Assembly: GCF_015706575.1 (NCBI RefSeq)
Contig: NW_024037059.1
Coordinates: 15,723,730 to 15,787,729, forward strand
Direction of reading: 5' to 3'
Length of the DNA stretch: 64,000 bases
From: Patiria miniata
Lineage: Eukaryota > Echinodermata > Asteroidea > Valvatida > Asterinidae
A program made the translations under genes and the position numbers. Within the stretch, counting starts at the first letter, position 1, and every line of letters starts with the position of its first letter. Shown piece after piece: positions 1-13,700 of this stretch. The notes beneath the pieces are model-generated. The model did not search any database. It was not told the origin of the DNA and was given only the letters and a program-made list of their open reading frames with translations.

Positions 1-3000
1 GATATGTAAACTAAATACACGGGGATCAATACGTGCAATGCAAACCCCATCTCTGACAAAATTGTTTTGATTTCCTGTGATCTCCTTTCATTGTCATACG
101 CCTTGACTTAAAAAAAAAAAAATTGACTGTATGATACGAGAAAATTGAAGAAAAACACGCGGCACAGCTGATCCTGAAGGCGACAGAATTTTGGACGTAG
201 AAATCAATACATGGAACAAAATGTTTACGCAGTTGGAGCAACTGGAGGAAACGTAATCCGCGGAAGAAGCCTTGCGGGTCGGGGTATTTTCACAAATGGA
301 ATGATTTAGGTTAACATTAAACGTAATGTGCACTTAAGGCCAACTTACACCTTGCAGTGGCTAGGGGGACGAAGTAGACAACAACATCTTGATGGTTAGA
401 ATGAGGACAAGAAGTGGTTTCTCAGGAATTGACGAGGCAACAGCCAAAGCATCACTACTTAGGCACATCAATTTGCGCCTTACTTCAAGGGATATGCATT
501 GGCGATGAGCATTCACAGCTTTATTTGTATAAGAAATTCTTTCTCCGCTCTTCGACAGACTTGATATTTGTGCTATGAAGGGCCTAAGGCTTGCTGTGGA
601 ATGAGTTGCAGATCCACGTCAATTCTCCGTCATGTATCAAGGGGAAGATAGCTTTTATCAAGACAAGATCGTTAGAATTACGAATTACGTCCCTCCAAGA
701 CACAATGTGTTTTGTTTTTCTCATTACCCTATGGAAATGAGGTCATGACTATTTATTGAAGACAATTCGAGTGACACTAAAAAACATTTCAAACAACAGC
801 CTGATATGATTTCAACCATTTGAATTACAAGTCTAGTTGTATGGAGATGGACATGAGTACCATTACTACTCAAAAAAGTTATGTTAGTTCACTTATTCAA
901 ACTGCTACGCAGAAACACTCCTGCCTGAAATCAAAAACACTTTAAAAAATATTGAATTACAAAACTTGGATTCAGTACTCATACTTGACATTCAGAGTTC
1001 TTGATGGTGTTCAGTACTCTAAAAGTACAATATGACTCAGACTTTATGGTTGACATGGTTCTCCTTGAAATTAAAAAACCTCCCACAAAATGTCGAAGTC
1101 CAGGAACACACAATTTCTACTCAGAAGTACTCATGTAGTTAACACTCTAGGTACTAAAGCATACTTGGCACTCCAAAAACTACTCGAACACGACACTGAT
1201 GATTTCTGCTTCTGAAGACATTTTTTTGCAATAAACCTCTTTCCCTTTTTTAACTCGCAGACATTAGATGTAGACGCCCTCACTTTTAAGAAATGTGCCA
1301 CCACCGTTCCTCGCGGTATCACAAAACATGAAAGTGAATGACCTATCCGTTGCTGTTTTGCCATCACCGATGGCTCCTGCCTAATTGTAAAACAATCCCA
1401 TTTCCGGCCGGGCCACAAGGATCAAATGACAAACTAAAATGCACAACCTTGATATAACAACCGCAATCAATGTCATTTCCATATTACATAGCGAGCAGCA
1501 CGTGCCCTGCGTCTTTTGAGATGCCGTATAATTCATGGCACTCCCAAAATTGAGCACGTTCGCAAAGGATTTTTTATAACAAGCCAGCACAGAACGTTTG
1601 ATCTTCATGTACACCTTTAAAAGAAAGAAATGTATGCCAAGATTTTACCTACTGATTAATCAATTAAAATTATTCAGATTTCCAAAGACTTACATTGAAC
1701 TGAGGTTTTCTAAAACAAGATCACACAATCAATTTGATAGTTGGACTAACTTGGCAACTACAGCTCAGTTTAAAGGAACACAGTGTTCTCAGTTCCATCC
1801 ATTTGTTCCTCTTTGATTTGTCCTTATTCCCTCTTGAAGGCTTGGGTAAGAGGTACATTCCCAATTCAAAGTGACGAGCAATTAAAATGAACACTGACAA
1901 GGACAATCAAGTGTCGATGTTCACTCCCAACCTTTGTGATTTGACATATGACTGACTTATAATGGAGTCGTACATGTCTGTTGCATATATGCTTTATTGT
2001 TATACATTGTACCTCTGTCTTGAATACTGTATTTTCATTGGCCTAGAACGATCACGTGTTAAGTTTATATAAAGTCATGGCACATATCCCACAGGGAGTG
2101 TGCTATGACTTTGTACGTATGTACGGTACGTACCGGTGCGGTGTGAAACGCTAAATATCGTTGGTACCCATGCTATTTTCACTATGTTTTCACACATGCA
2201 GGCGATCAGCTGTTTCGAGCACCCGGCATGCATGTGAGTTGGCGTTTGATTGTCATGATTGTTGTGACAGTTACTGCTGTTTGTTTAAAATCGCCTGGGG
2301 GGCTATGCGCCCCTCGGGTGTTCAAAACGTCATATCCCACGTCACAGCTGTCAACAATTGTTAAATGAAGTCAGTTCGTAAAAGACTTGTGATTTGACTC
2401 GTGAAGGACTTTGGGTTGAAAGGAATTCTTTATTTTGGTTACAGCTTGGGAAATGCTCGCAGCTCCCCTTAAAACCCATGATTTTCAATTCACCTGGCAT
2501 TTTACAACATTCCGCATATAAGGCTAAGCCTGGTAAGATCATCATCAGGTAGAGTCTACTGGGAACTATACTATTTCACATTAATTGGAAATCAGTGGTT
2601 CATGATGCCTCGGGGCATGTGTTGTGAAGGTAATTGATGCATGGGGCATGCTGCACATCTTTACGTGTCCCATGTGAAAGCCAAAGTAACTCCATACACA
2701 GCCCATGGGATTGGTTGGACTGATCACAGCATTCAACTTTGCCTGCCGATCAACTTCCCTGAAGAGTACTCGGCTGAATTGGATGATATTAAGAAGTTTT
2801 TTTGCAATAAAAAAGGACTTTAAGTTGGTATGGACCAGAAAACACAGGGCAACCTGCATTTGGAGGGAAAAAAACTTCATGTAGTTTTTATTCTTTTTAT
2901 ATTTGGGTTTGCCTTTCACTAAGCATTGCATAGTCATGCATTCAGACAGCTTATAATTTTCTTTGAAAACCGGCGTTTGTATCCAGTTTCAGTAGCATGA

Positions 3001-3003
3001 ACC
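1..3003. other. Noncoding stretch, no gene seen
   Basis: AT-rich DNA with only short unrelated open frames. A palindrome-rich patch, GTACGTATGTACGGTACGTACCGG, lies near 2113-2137 (shown here as overlapping GTACGT/ACGTAC words). A plus frame at 2641-2820 has a WTDHSIQL motif faintly like a LINE endonuclease segment, but it is too short to call. Confidence 0.6.
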
Positions 3004-3217
3004 GACTGAGAATATTTCTATTCCCCCTGGATGGGATGCCAGCCCATCGCAGGTTACTCCCCAGCTAATGCTGGTACCCATTTATACTCCTGGGTGGAGA
3101 GAGGCAAGTGGGGATCAAGTGGCTTGCCCAAGGACACAACATATGGCCAGCAGCTGGATTCGAACCCCTGACCCTCTGATCATGAGTCACAAACCCCAAC
3201 CACTAGGCCACACTCCC
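3004..3217 (-). mobile_element. tRNA-headed Deu-type SINE, second copy
   Basis: Closely similar to the SINE at 16286-16563 over about 210 bp, in the same orientation. The B box on the minus strand is canonical (GGTTCGAATCC) and the A box is GTGGCCTAGTGGTTGGG. The shared end GACTGAGAATATTTCTA is followed by unrelated sequence, so the tail portion present in the other copy is missing or too diverged. No target duplication recognised. Confidence 0.82.
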
Positions 3218-6185
3218 GTACAAAACCTACCAGGGCGGGAATCAAATCCTTCTGACAGATAACTAAAATGTTGGAAATAATATATGTCAGGCTTTAGTAC
3301 GCCATTGCTGCAGAGGTACTGTTTGTTTGTACGTTTATTGTTTGTTTGTATTTTTAAATGATTTCAGTTTGATAACGGGCTCTATGCTGTTTGGAAAACT
3401 TTAAAACTGGAAGTTTAGAAACAGAAATCAAATGCAAAATGAATCACATAGAATAAGACACTAACTCCCTGTGAAGATCTCATCTAAACCGTGGTGATTT
3501 GATAGGCTGTAAAAATCATCCTTGGGCATGCCAGTGAATTAACTCACTACCGGAGGTATAATGTTTTCGCAACATGCACTAATGCGACAGATAATGTTCC
3601 TCAGATAACCAACCACAAATTATCTGGCACGTTACGCGCAAGTCACGAATTCGTATATCGGTCATATCCAGACAGAAGTATCCGTTCCAATCTTTGTGGT
3701 CTCTGAAAACAGCGAAATGGCTGCGCATGCTGCAACATCTGTTGCCTCAGTCACGCTTCAAAAACAATGTTACAAGTGGATCTCGGAAATGCCGATATAG
3801 TTCAATGGTGCCCCGAGACAATCTGATACGGCAACCCTGATCTGTCACAGATACCAGCTAAATTGGCCAGGAAAGTGGATGATGCTGATTCTAACTATCA
3901 GTTGTGTTTGGAGAGCGCTTGTCTGACCGAGAAAGATAATGGTTGGAGAATGTGGAAGGCTTGCACCTGCTTTTTGCATGGTGTGGTGCTGTTGATACAA
4001 CCAATGAAATTATCCTGGCTGACATTTACATGCAAACATGTAGTTGTTTCATTTTGAAGATATCAATCGCAAAAATTCTTGTACTGAAGCACAGAATGTT
4101 CTAATGTTAGCTGTAATTTCCTGTGTTTCTTCAAAATGACAGCCAGTGAAACATAATAAATTCACAGAATATAATTACTGTCTTTTAAACGAGTGAAAAT
4201 TTAGTTTATAACTTTATAACTTTACAACGTTTTTATCAAATGGAAAAATGTAAGCCTCACTGAAGGCCACTTTTTTGAAACATCACTTTGGCTTGGGATG
4301 CACAATAAGCAAGATTTTTGTGTCAGAAATTCTGTCCAGAGGTTTTAACAGAACTGAATTGGTATTATTCAAAACCTTTAAATTTAAATTGACCGTAACA
4401 GAGTTTTAAATATGTAATCAATTTAAATTACCCACATAAAAGTAGGCTCGCAGTTATTGTTCAGTTGGAACCATAACATTTACATATGGATAAATATTCT
4501 TCGCATACTGAGCACAAAAACACATATTTTACGCTAAGCAAAATTATTCATATTTTCGAACAATGCTGTAGTGAAAATCCTCGCAAGACAATCATAAGTC
4601 ATCAAGTCTGGTTTCCAAATGATTTATGTTACCTCGTACTGCAAAGGATGGAATATTGGTGTTCTACATAATGAAAAGTTGATATAGGCAAGCGGACATG
4701 AGCTCAAATACGCGGGGCGCTGCATACACACACTACAGAACACACGTTACACAATAGGCAGGCGCATTTATATATATACAATGTACATAAAACGCGCGCG
4801 CGCGTGTGTGGGTGGATAACTGTGGGCTAACCATGGGCTAACTAATCAAAACACTGACGGGCTATATTTTTTTCAAGCCAAAATGGTCGTCAGAATTTAT
4901 TGTCCAATTAGCATGTTTCTTATATCAGCATTTAGAGAATTTTATCAACTTTATGAATGTCGTCACCCCAAGGTTGTTGATCTTTTCGTTTTGACGCTGT
5001 GGTAAAAAAACGTACATGCGTGCTAAAAACTAGTTTACGCTTCGTGGATGTGCACTATTGAATAGGAGCACAAAGCGTGGATGTGTTTTTTTCAAACTAA
5101 AATGGTCGTTATGTGCTGAGCACTGTCATTGACAAATTTCATTCCTATAGAAAGCTGAAGATGTCTTCTTTCATGTTCTGATCACCACAGATTTGTACGT
5201 TGCCCGGTTTTAAAGATATGCCTGTTTTGGTGTCTCAACAACGCACGCGCACATATACTGAGCGTGTACACGCAGTGTTGTGATGAGCAAATGTCCAAAA
5301 CTTTTCATTATGCAGTAAAATATCAATCAAAATCACTGCTGAAGCTGTTTGGCACAGACATCCACATGTCTTTCCCAAGATACATCATTCCCTGAGACAT
5401 CACCAAACCAGATTGCCCGTATCTCATGATGCAAGAAGCTGGTAGACTTGATAGCCGACGAAAAAAAAAATATCGGTCAAGGGGTGCCGGTTCAAAAACC
5501 CCTTCACGGCGTATTGATTGTAGGTGTATTGGTGTAGTCGCCAACAGTCACGCTCAATGACTGTCAAGTCGTGCCTGGCTCTCCGGGCAAAACCTGTCCA
5601 GTGCTACGTTAGCTATCTCTGCGAGAGGGCAGCGCCACGACAAAATATTAATTCGTCAAGCGGCTGTATAAGCGCGTGCTGCCAGAAATCCGTATTCAGT
5701 TTACATCATGCATGTGTAAAGTGCATAATGGATAAGTGGTCTTGGGTTTACTCTGTGCATTTTTTATTCAGGTATTTATATTCAGTACACAAGACATTAT
5801 GGCATTCACTGCCATACATATTTGTAGTTCAGGTAATTACATGAGTACTAAAGGTGACAACGTTCAAAACGTGCGGGGGGCAATTATCTAATAAATTTAG
5901 CGTGTAAATCATCATGATTGATACCAGATCAAATTGCCTCTAAAATAGATATATCAAAACCTACTGACATGGGCTAAGATGTCATAAGTATTCTTGACTT
6001 CTGCAAAGCAACCGATAATTGATGAAACTGCATTCAAATTGTAGTACCAATATTCTTCCTCCATCCTCTTACCAAAAAAAGGGGGGGGGGGAAGGAACTC
6101 CTGAAATGACAGAATCTTCTGAAATGTTGTCAGTACTGGTATGTACGGTATACTTATGTACCCAATTCTGAACCCAATACCATCA

Positions 6186-6233
6186 ACTTAACAGCATCTC
6201 TCTTCCATATCTCTCTTCCAGCATCTCTCTTCC
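6186..6233. repeat. Short tandem repeat of ATCTCTCTTCC
   Basis: Three copies of an ATCTCTCTTCC core with short spacers (ATATC and AGC). Pyrimidine-rich, noncoding. Confidence 0.7.
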
Positions 6234-8185
6234 AAATCATATACATCACAACTTCACTCATTAACTTTGCCAATTTCTTAAGCAAACAAAAACAGCATTG
6301 GCAAAAAAAAAATAATCCTGGCTATATATTCTAATGTCACACTGATTTTCCTCTTTTTTTGGGGGGGGGGGGGGAGAGGAAACACAATCCAGATTCCACA
6401 ATTTCATGCCACTAGGCTTGGGCAGTAACCATACCCATGACATTTGATGAGGGCCTCACTGATGAGTTTCGTCCCGGGGGAACCGGTCAACTTACTGCGG
6501 TTTGGTCAAGTGCTTTATGGGAGTGGTTTGGAGGGGTTGATATAAGAGGGAACGGAGAACATGAGAAAAAGATCATCAGTTGATATGAAGAACTGTGTCT
6601 GGATCACTGTCAGATCTTTCTTAAGGGAGTTTTGTATTTTGGGATATTTGAAGACTTGTATTTGTGTATGCTGGCAATAATATTCTTTATTAACTGTTTT
6701 TTGGCGGGGGATGGGGAGGGGTTTATCTTGCCCTCAACCCTCCTATGCAAACATACATTCTGTGCAAAATTGTCCTTTCAGTCAAAATCAAGTGACTGTT
6801 TTCAACGGTTAAAGAGCTCCCAGTCCACATAAAGCAGGACTGACTGGCTGTGACTGTTTATGTAACTTGATACGGCTATGATTTTACTGTAGGTGATTGA
6901 TAAGCCAGCTGTGCCTACTTCTTCCCTGCTTTTGTCTGTTGACTGAATTTGACTAGTCACAGTGCTTGCTTGAAATATGATCTGACTCTTGGTGACTAGC
7001 CTGTGTAAAAGGCATGGCAGGGAAAGAGGATTGATTTTTTTACTGTCTGTGACTGTTCAAAGAGCAGGAGGCTTAATGTAATGCATTTAAGTATGTTGTT
7101 CCTATTAAAAACAAAGACTTGCCCAGAAAGAGAAGTGCTTTTGAGCCAAAATATTATGAACATGCAAAGAATCTACAGCGAATTTCCCATTTGCAGTGAA
7201 TACATGTATGTGAAAGTGCTTTTGATGAAATTATAAACTAAGTTCAAAAAGTTAGTCAATAATTTAAAAAGTACCTTCCATGTTTGCTCATCACTTAACT
7301 TAGTCAATTTAAGTGGGACATATACGTAACGTTTGGTTTGGGAACATAGTCAGACTTGACACTGTCCTGTGCTTGCTACTAATGCTTGAGCAAACTTTAG
7401 CCTGTAGTCATTACACCATTTCATCTCTATTCAACCTGTTCTCAGTTCTCAGCACACACTGGTGTTTGCCATTAAAACTACTGGAAAAAAATGACTCATT
7501 TCAATAAATACTGCATACTTTTTTCTCACACATAATCACAAACAGCATCTATGATGAATGTGATTAGTACATTCATATGTTCTCTGGAATGCAATAATGC
7601 ACCATTCGAAGGAAGAAATTGCTCATCACACGTGCACTGCAGTCACAAAACTTCTCTACTAAAATTATCTAAAATGACTGCAGATCAAATGACTGCGATG
7701 AAGCGAACAGACAGCACCTCGTAAAAAAAACGAATAGATTTTTGACCTGATAGAGATGGATCTTGTAGACGATACTTTAAGTACTGATTGAAACACCCCA
7801 TCTGTCCCTGAGGAAAATAGACTAATCCTCCTTTCTGCTTCATGATAGCATATTTTCCTGTCGGCTTTGTGATTTAAGAGGGGAGATATTTTCTGCAGCA
7901 CGCCTCACCTCCTTTGGGGAATTGACTTCTGATTGTCAGACATGTACTGGAATTTTTACTAATAAAAGGCACAATGACAAGGATTTAAAAATGGTGTGAA
8001 AATGTGTTAAGACACTGTGTAAAAATCTGTTAAGACTTTTGTTTTTAGTTAGCACTGTTTCCTGCGAAGTATACATGGAGAAACAGGGGCCCAGTTTTCA
8101 AATTGTCAGAATTTGGATTGTCACAATACTGACATCACAAGGCTACACAAGTTTAAAAAACAACTAGGCCTCATCAGCAAACAGT

Positions 8186-8208
8186 GGGGGTTGGGGGTTG
8201 GGGGTAGG
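8186..8208 (+). other. G-run cluster with G-quadruplex potential
   Basis: Three runs of five G separated by TT, followed after TA by a GG: GGGGGTTGGGGGTTGGGGG. The pattern can form a two-tetrad quadruplex, or an intermolecular one. No gene is nearby. Confidence 0.4.
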
Positions 8209-10680
8209 TATTTTGTTCAAACATTCTAATCCCCCAGCTTTTGGGCCTGATGATACCGGTAGTCAGTTATTGGTGGTAATCTGTTGTGAACGCCATCACT
8301 TCAAGCGCATCAAATCAAAATTGTAAATTTCACCTCCTTTCGCTGTTGGGTTTGCGCGTGCTGTTCCAACACTGCCAAGCAATCACACTTTCTACATGGC
8401 AATTGGCATTTGAGCTCAGTAATCGACAGAAAATCCCAACATCCAGACATCCAGTCAACACTCCATTCCCCCTCCCAAATCTCAGTTTACTGTAATCCAA
8501 TCGGCAAATTTACCTGCCAAATTGGGGGGGTTTAAACTTGCCGGAAATTCACGAGACGTAATTTGGTTTCGCAATGCGAAGGGGCCGTTCGGCACGCAGA
8601 GGAAACTTAAAGCCGCATTCGCGGCACAAGTTCACTCACTGCCTGATGTAACTTTCTTCTTGTGACCCGTAAGCAATTGGTTTTTGATTAGCTCTCACAA
8701 AACGGAATTTCCGCGGATTTTTGATACAGACCTTCGGACTTGCACAACATGGAATATGCCGTGGATTACCGTGGTTTTAATTTCGGTCTGATGCAATTAT
8801 CCCTCGGTGCCTGCGCCAGCAAAGCCCCCCAGGAATCTGATCCTCGTGGCTAATGCATGAAATCTGATGTGAATGTGGCTACTGCTTGGACTCTGAACTA
8901 ACCAAATTCATTTTTTCATTCCAGACTTGAGGATTCTGAAATTCTGGCATGGTTGAAAAAACAATTTTTTAAAAGGGACTTATGCATGTCAGTTTTTCTC
9001 TTAAATTTTCCAAGAATTCTTTTTCTAAGTGACAAAAGTGACAAAATCAAGGATAAGTGTTGCATGGATCCCGAGTCTCGGATAAATGAAAGAATTTTCT
9101 ATGAATTTTTGTCCAAAAAACATTTTTAATGACCAATTTCGTGAAAATGCAAGACCATTTAAGAGACTGAGTAAAGAAAAATGATATCAATTGTGTTCAT
9201 AATTACTTGGTAAGTTTAATCACGCAGCAGGTGACGAAAAGCAATTTGCATAACGAGCCAGATGTTTTCATCACGGCGATATTAATAACACAATTTTGTA
9301 TTTTGATATGAACAATCTCTTGACAAATGGTGCTACATTACAGAGTTGGTTGATTAGAAATCTTCTGATAATCTGGGTATTATACAACTTCTTTTACAAT
9401 GAGTTACCAAGCTGCAGTCCAGAGAATTTAATATGTTAACCATTCTATAAAGATTCCAAGTGTGCCGTTATAATACTTGAAGACGTGATGACTGCAATGC
9501 ACTTACCATAAAGTTTTCTTAGTAGCAGTACCAGAACAGGCAAAAACTGACTTAGAGACCTAACGTATGACAGCCACTTGTACGTACATGTACGTAGATA
9601 GCATTAAACAGATTGATTGAATAAACACAATTAACAGCATTTTCAGATCGATGAGTATAACAAACACAAACACAACGTAACATCAGCATATTGCATTTGG
9701 AGTGTCCGAGGGACAAATAGAGAATACACATAGATCATGGTCGCGTCGATCAATCAACGAATGTCCTTAAAACAGACGTTAGAAAAACTGCACGTCCTTA
9801 ATCCCATGAGCGAGAAAAACAAAGTACGGATGTACTGCCAGGATGTTTCTGTTGACAAAGACTAAAACCAGGAAAAAACAGCTAAAGGGGGTGGGGAACA
9901 AGACAACACGTTTATGCCCAGATCAATATGTGTCAGTAGCCGCTATACATATGAGGTCGTTGTGCGGATCCTAAGCATTATCCGATTTAGTCCGGTGTTG
10001 GTGTCCGTGGACAAACACTTGGCTGCTTGAGTGCCTAATTAAGGAATCGTCTCATTATACGCCGCCGGCATGGTTAGAGAACTTGACCGAGTGTTGGGGA
10101 CGTGTCCTGCTTCCTGTAATGAGGAGAGTAAGAGCAGCAATGACTTCTGGGATAGGTGTGAAAGGGTGATTTATCGCATCGGCATCGTGAGAAGTGTATA
10201 GGTAAATTTCGTGTAAATTTTTTTTTTTTATTTCCAATGCTTTTAATTTGAGGCCTCAAATCTAAAGTCTGAATCTAAACCCAGCTTTATAAATGGCTGC
10301 ATTACAACTAAATGCAACATGTTTACTCCTGGGAAAAAAAATCAGATGAAGGGAAAATAGCTGAAAGTCACAGAAAACAACACCCAAACCTTTTAAATAT
10401 TTGCATGTTTCCCTCCTTCCCTTTCTCATTTGCAGCAGCCAAAACATTTCAGAATTTTTCCAACATCATCTCCGCATCATCAACTCTTTTGTATGCCCGT
10501 GTTCATCTCTATACTTAACCTCTGTAAAATGTGTGGGAGAAAAGGCTTCCAAAACTGAAAACTCCACCTGGGCAATGAAATCTACATCATTAGCAGTGTC
10601 ATCAGGATGCTGTCATATTAGCAATGGGGAGGGACAGGCAATTTGTCAAAATAACTGCAGGGGGTGCTATAACAAGATTG

Positions 10681-10719
10681 TGTGTGTGTGTGTCCCCCTC
10701 CCCCCCCCCCCCCCCCCTC
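10681..10719 (+). repeat. GT repeat adjoining a long C run
   Basis: A (TG)n run of about 12 bp passes directly into a nearly uninterrupted C run of about 24 bp. It is the longest of many poly-C/poly-G tracts in the window (others near 6081, 6360, 15360, 25285, 31890, 42467, 43690, 53741, 55227 and 59423). Confidence 0.9.
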
Positions 10720-13700
10720 CCTTAAAGGCTCTTACTTAGAAGTGTTGGAACTCAAAGGGAGTTCTGAAACCAAAATCTGTTTCGTTATCTACTGTGACAC
10801 AACATCAATTGCTTTAAAATTGATGTTGCTGGTTTGGAAATTCCAATTACAGTTTGGGCAGAACAAAACTTGATTCCGTCAAAAGGAAATATCTACAACA
10901 AAATAGCATGGCTGTCATGCTCACAGCATGTAACAGATTAATTTATAGAATTTGAGAGAAATTAACAGACACAGCTGGCAGCAGACTGTTTGAAAGCGTC
11001 ATCCATCGGGCAATCTTGTTGCTTGTATTTAATTGAAATTCAGGCAATTCAGAGGCTACTCGGTGGTAATTTTCCCTCCGGGTTGAACAGTAATCCCTGC
11101 AGCTTTGCAGAAAAATCAATTAATGAAAGGGAGTTGGAGAGTTGTATTCTATCGCAAGTCCATCTTGCCCGCTTGCTGTGCTTACCAGAAGAAACAAAGA
11201 TCTGATTGAAATGACCCTATTTTCACAGTTTTCCCATCAGACGGAAGCATGTTCCCCTGAGTTTGCCCACTGTGATTTGACAGGAAACAATTTAGTTCCT
11301 GCAGAAAACATAAAAACTGTCCATCAAGCAGCCAAGGAGAGCATCCAGTGAGTCAACAACATGGTGAACTATTAACTATCATGCCGCGGTTGAAATTCTT
11401 TTCATTTTGAACTGGCCGATCACAAGGCTTGTTTTTTGTGAAGAGGCAAGTTTGCAAGGTCATTTTGGAATCTAGAACTTGCTTGTCCAATAAAGATATT
11501 GGGCAAGACTGCAACTAGTCTTTAAAAAAACACTTGCTGAGTTGTGATAGTGCTTTGCTGCCTACGCTACACTTGTGATGAACAACATGTCTTGCTTGAC
11601 ACTTTTGATGTCTTATCTGTTGGTAATCATGCCCCCAAACACTCGCTCAGAAAGGCGTAATCCCTTTTTCAAATTCTACACAGCGAGGTACGCTTTTAAA
11701 AAGCTTGCGCCTCGGGAACTAGGACAGAAGTGGCCCAAACCTGAGGCTATATATACAACCAGGTTGCAGATTGATCCGCCTTTGTGGTGCGGAAAAAAAT
11801 CCATATCAGCGTTGCACGTTTGCGTGCCATTCTATTGTTCGTGATTATACGCTCCAGTTAGAACAGCACGTTACCGGTTTTCTCGGCTGTGTTTTCATTC
11901 CATTTAGCGCGAACAGACGTGGGAACGCATCCCACTTTCCATTTCATGACTACTCGGGCTAAGGGAAATGAGGTATGCGTATTCCTTACATTCATGTTAA
12001 AGCGCTTCAAATTCCCATTAAATCATAGCCACAGAAAGGTCACAAGGGCCACAGTGCGATATAAACTCCGTTGTTATTTAACGGTTCTTGTTGGAGAACA
12101 TCTGCCAATAGATGGAGAACTCCCACTAACTAAGCTGATAGGAAATTCTGTAAGTCTTTTTCTGAGGCAATAGCCTCTCCAACATCTCACATAGACAACA
12201 TATGGCAGTCATTCCAAATAGTTTCTTGGGTCTTAAGCACAATGGAGACATGCATATTGATATTAACACTACTCACTAGAGGGCTCAGTTCTGAGTAGCA
12301 GGTCTATGACTTTTTGAACTCCCAAAATTTCGACTCTTTTTCTTAAATGCTTTAAACATCAATGTTCAACGTCTGAAACCAAATGAATCTCGTGCACAAA
12401 CCAAAGAGAAGAAGTCGGGACTGAAAATCAATCCACAAGGTGGCTCTGGATGGACTTGAACCCGAACCAGAAGGAAAGAAAGACAAAAGAAGTATCTGCT
12501 GTTGTTCAAACCAGGACAATCTTTCACAATAGTAGTCGTTTTCAAACCAAATAATATTGTTGATTGCCGAAACAAGTCTCAGTACCCTTACAGGTAAACG
12601 AAAATAATGTGCAAATTGCTCTTGCAATTTGACGTGTTGTGTAAAACGTGAAAATAATGTACAAATTGCTCTTGCAATTTGACGTGTTGTGTAAAACGTG
12701 TTGTGTAAAATGGATACATTAAGGTGCTTTCACAGGAAACCTGCATCACCAAGTGATAACTTTCCATAAATAAAACTTGGACGTAACATGTGGCCAGCAA
12801 ATACGCCAGTTTTGCTGCTGTAATTGGAAAACACAAGATTTCAAGGAAATACTCCAGCCTACACAAGTTATGACGTAGGCAATTTCACTAAGTGCTAAAT
12901 ATCAATTTTCTAGCCAAATATGGGGCTGTAAATAAGATGGTAATGCCATGCATTTCTACATGAAGAAACACCTATGGAATCTAATTTTAGTTTTGTCCAA
13001 CTCAAAAATAGCTTTGCAAGTCCCATATCGGATGGTGATTTCCTCCGATACATATGCGATATCAGATTTCGGCCACTTTTGGAAGCAGAGTGCACAAAAA
13101 TTTACATTTTGCGGAATTGCCCAGGGGAAGATTGCAGACGAACCAATTGAATATTGTGCAAAGCAACACGAGGAAAACAGGTCATATACATGTACAGTAG
13201 GTCAACTGTGGACCAATAGCATGGCACCTAACAAAAGAGGGCAGCCAATCACAATGCTGGTATGTAAATGCTGGCTGCCACCTTTTAACCAATCATGACC
13301 AGATGTAATGATCTGAATCATTTGGTAAAAAAAGAAAACCCTTCTTGACCCTTGGAATTTGACCAGGAGTCTTTGAAGGATTTTTGCAAGATTCAGGGAG
13401 GGGGGATCAAAAATTGTTAAACTCCCCAACTAAGAAAAGAATAGACTACATGTATTTGCAGGCTTACAACCAAATCGTAGCAACCACTGTAGAATACTGT
13501 TTTGGAAGAAAAGTACAATATGCAAAAAAAATTGCATTTCAGTGAACCAATTTTGTTCATGTTTTTTGGTCAGGAATGTTTTCCATTATGAGCAAAGCCT
13601 TTTGTATAATAGCAGAAAAGAAAGAGTGGCCTTTTTTTACCCAAAAATCTTGTGTTGGGCCTTCTGCAAATAAATATACCGTTATAGCTTTTGATTATTA

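Larger units (their letters stand above)
3218..10680. other. Noncoding stretch, no gene seen
   Basis: No splice-bounded coding segment or recognisable protein. The phrase CAAxCxAAAATGGTCGT occurs at about 4874 and 5093, suggesting an old duplication within 4690-5290, which also has CA/CG dinucleotide runs near 4790. Poly-G runs lie at 6081-6091 and 6361-6373. Confidence 0.6.

Noticed and set aside
850-1150. piggyBac-related AGTACT cluster
   Set aside because: Only three AGTACT words, no TTAA-flanked end and no shared longer sequence with 38676-42746.
3150-3217. Functional tRNA gene on the minus strand
   Set aside because: A and B boxes are good, but the sequence continues into a Deu-type SINE body that recurs at 16286-16563, so it is a SINE head.
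7870-7960. Minus-strand first exon starting MSDNQKSIPQR before a GTGAGG donor
   Set aside because: Only twelve codons, no promoter signal and no partner exon; likely chance.
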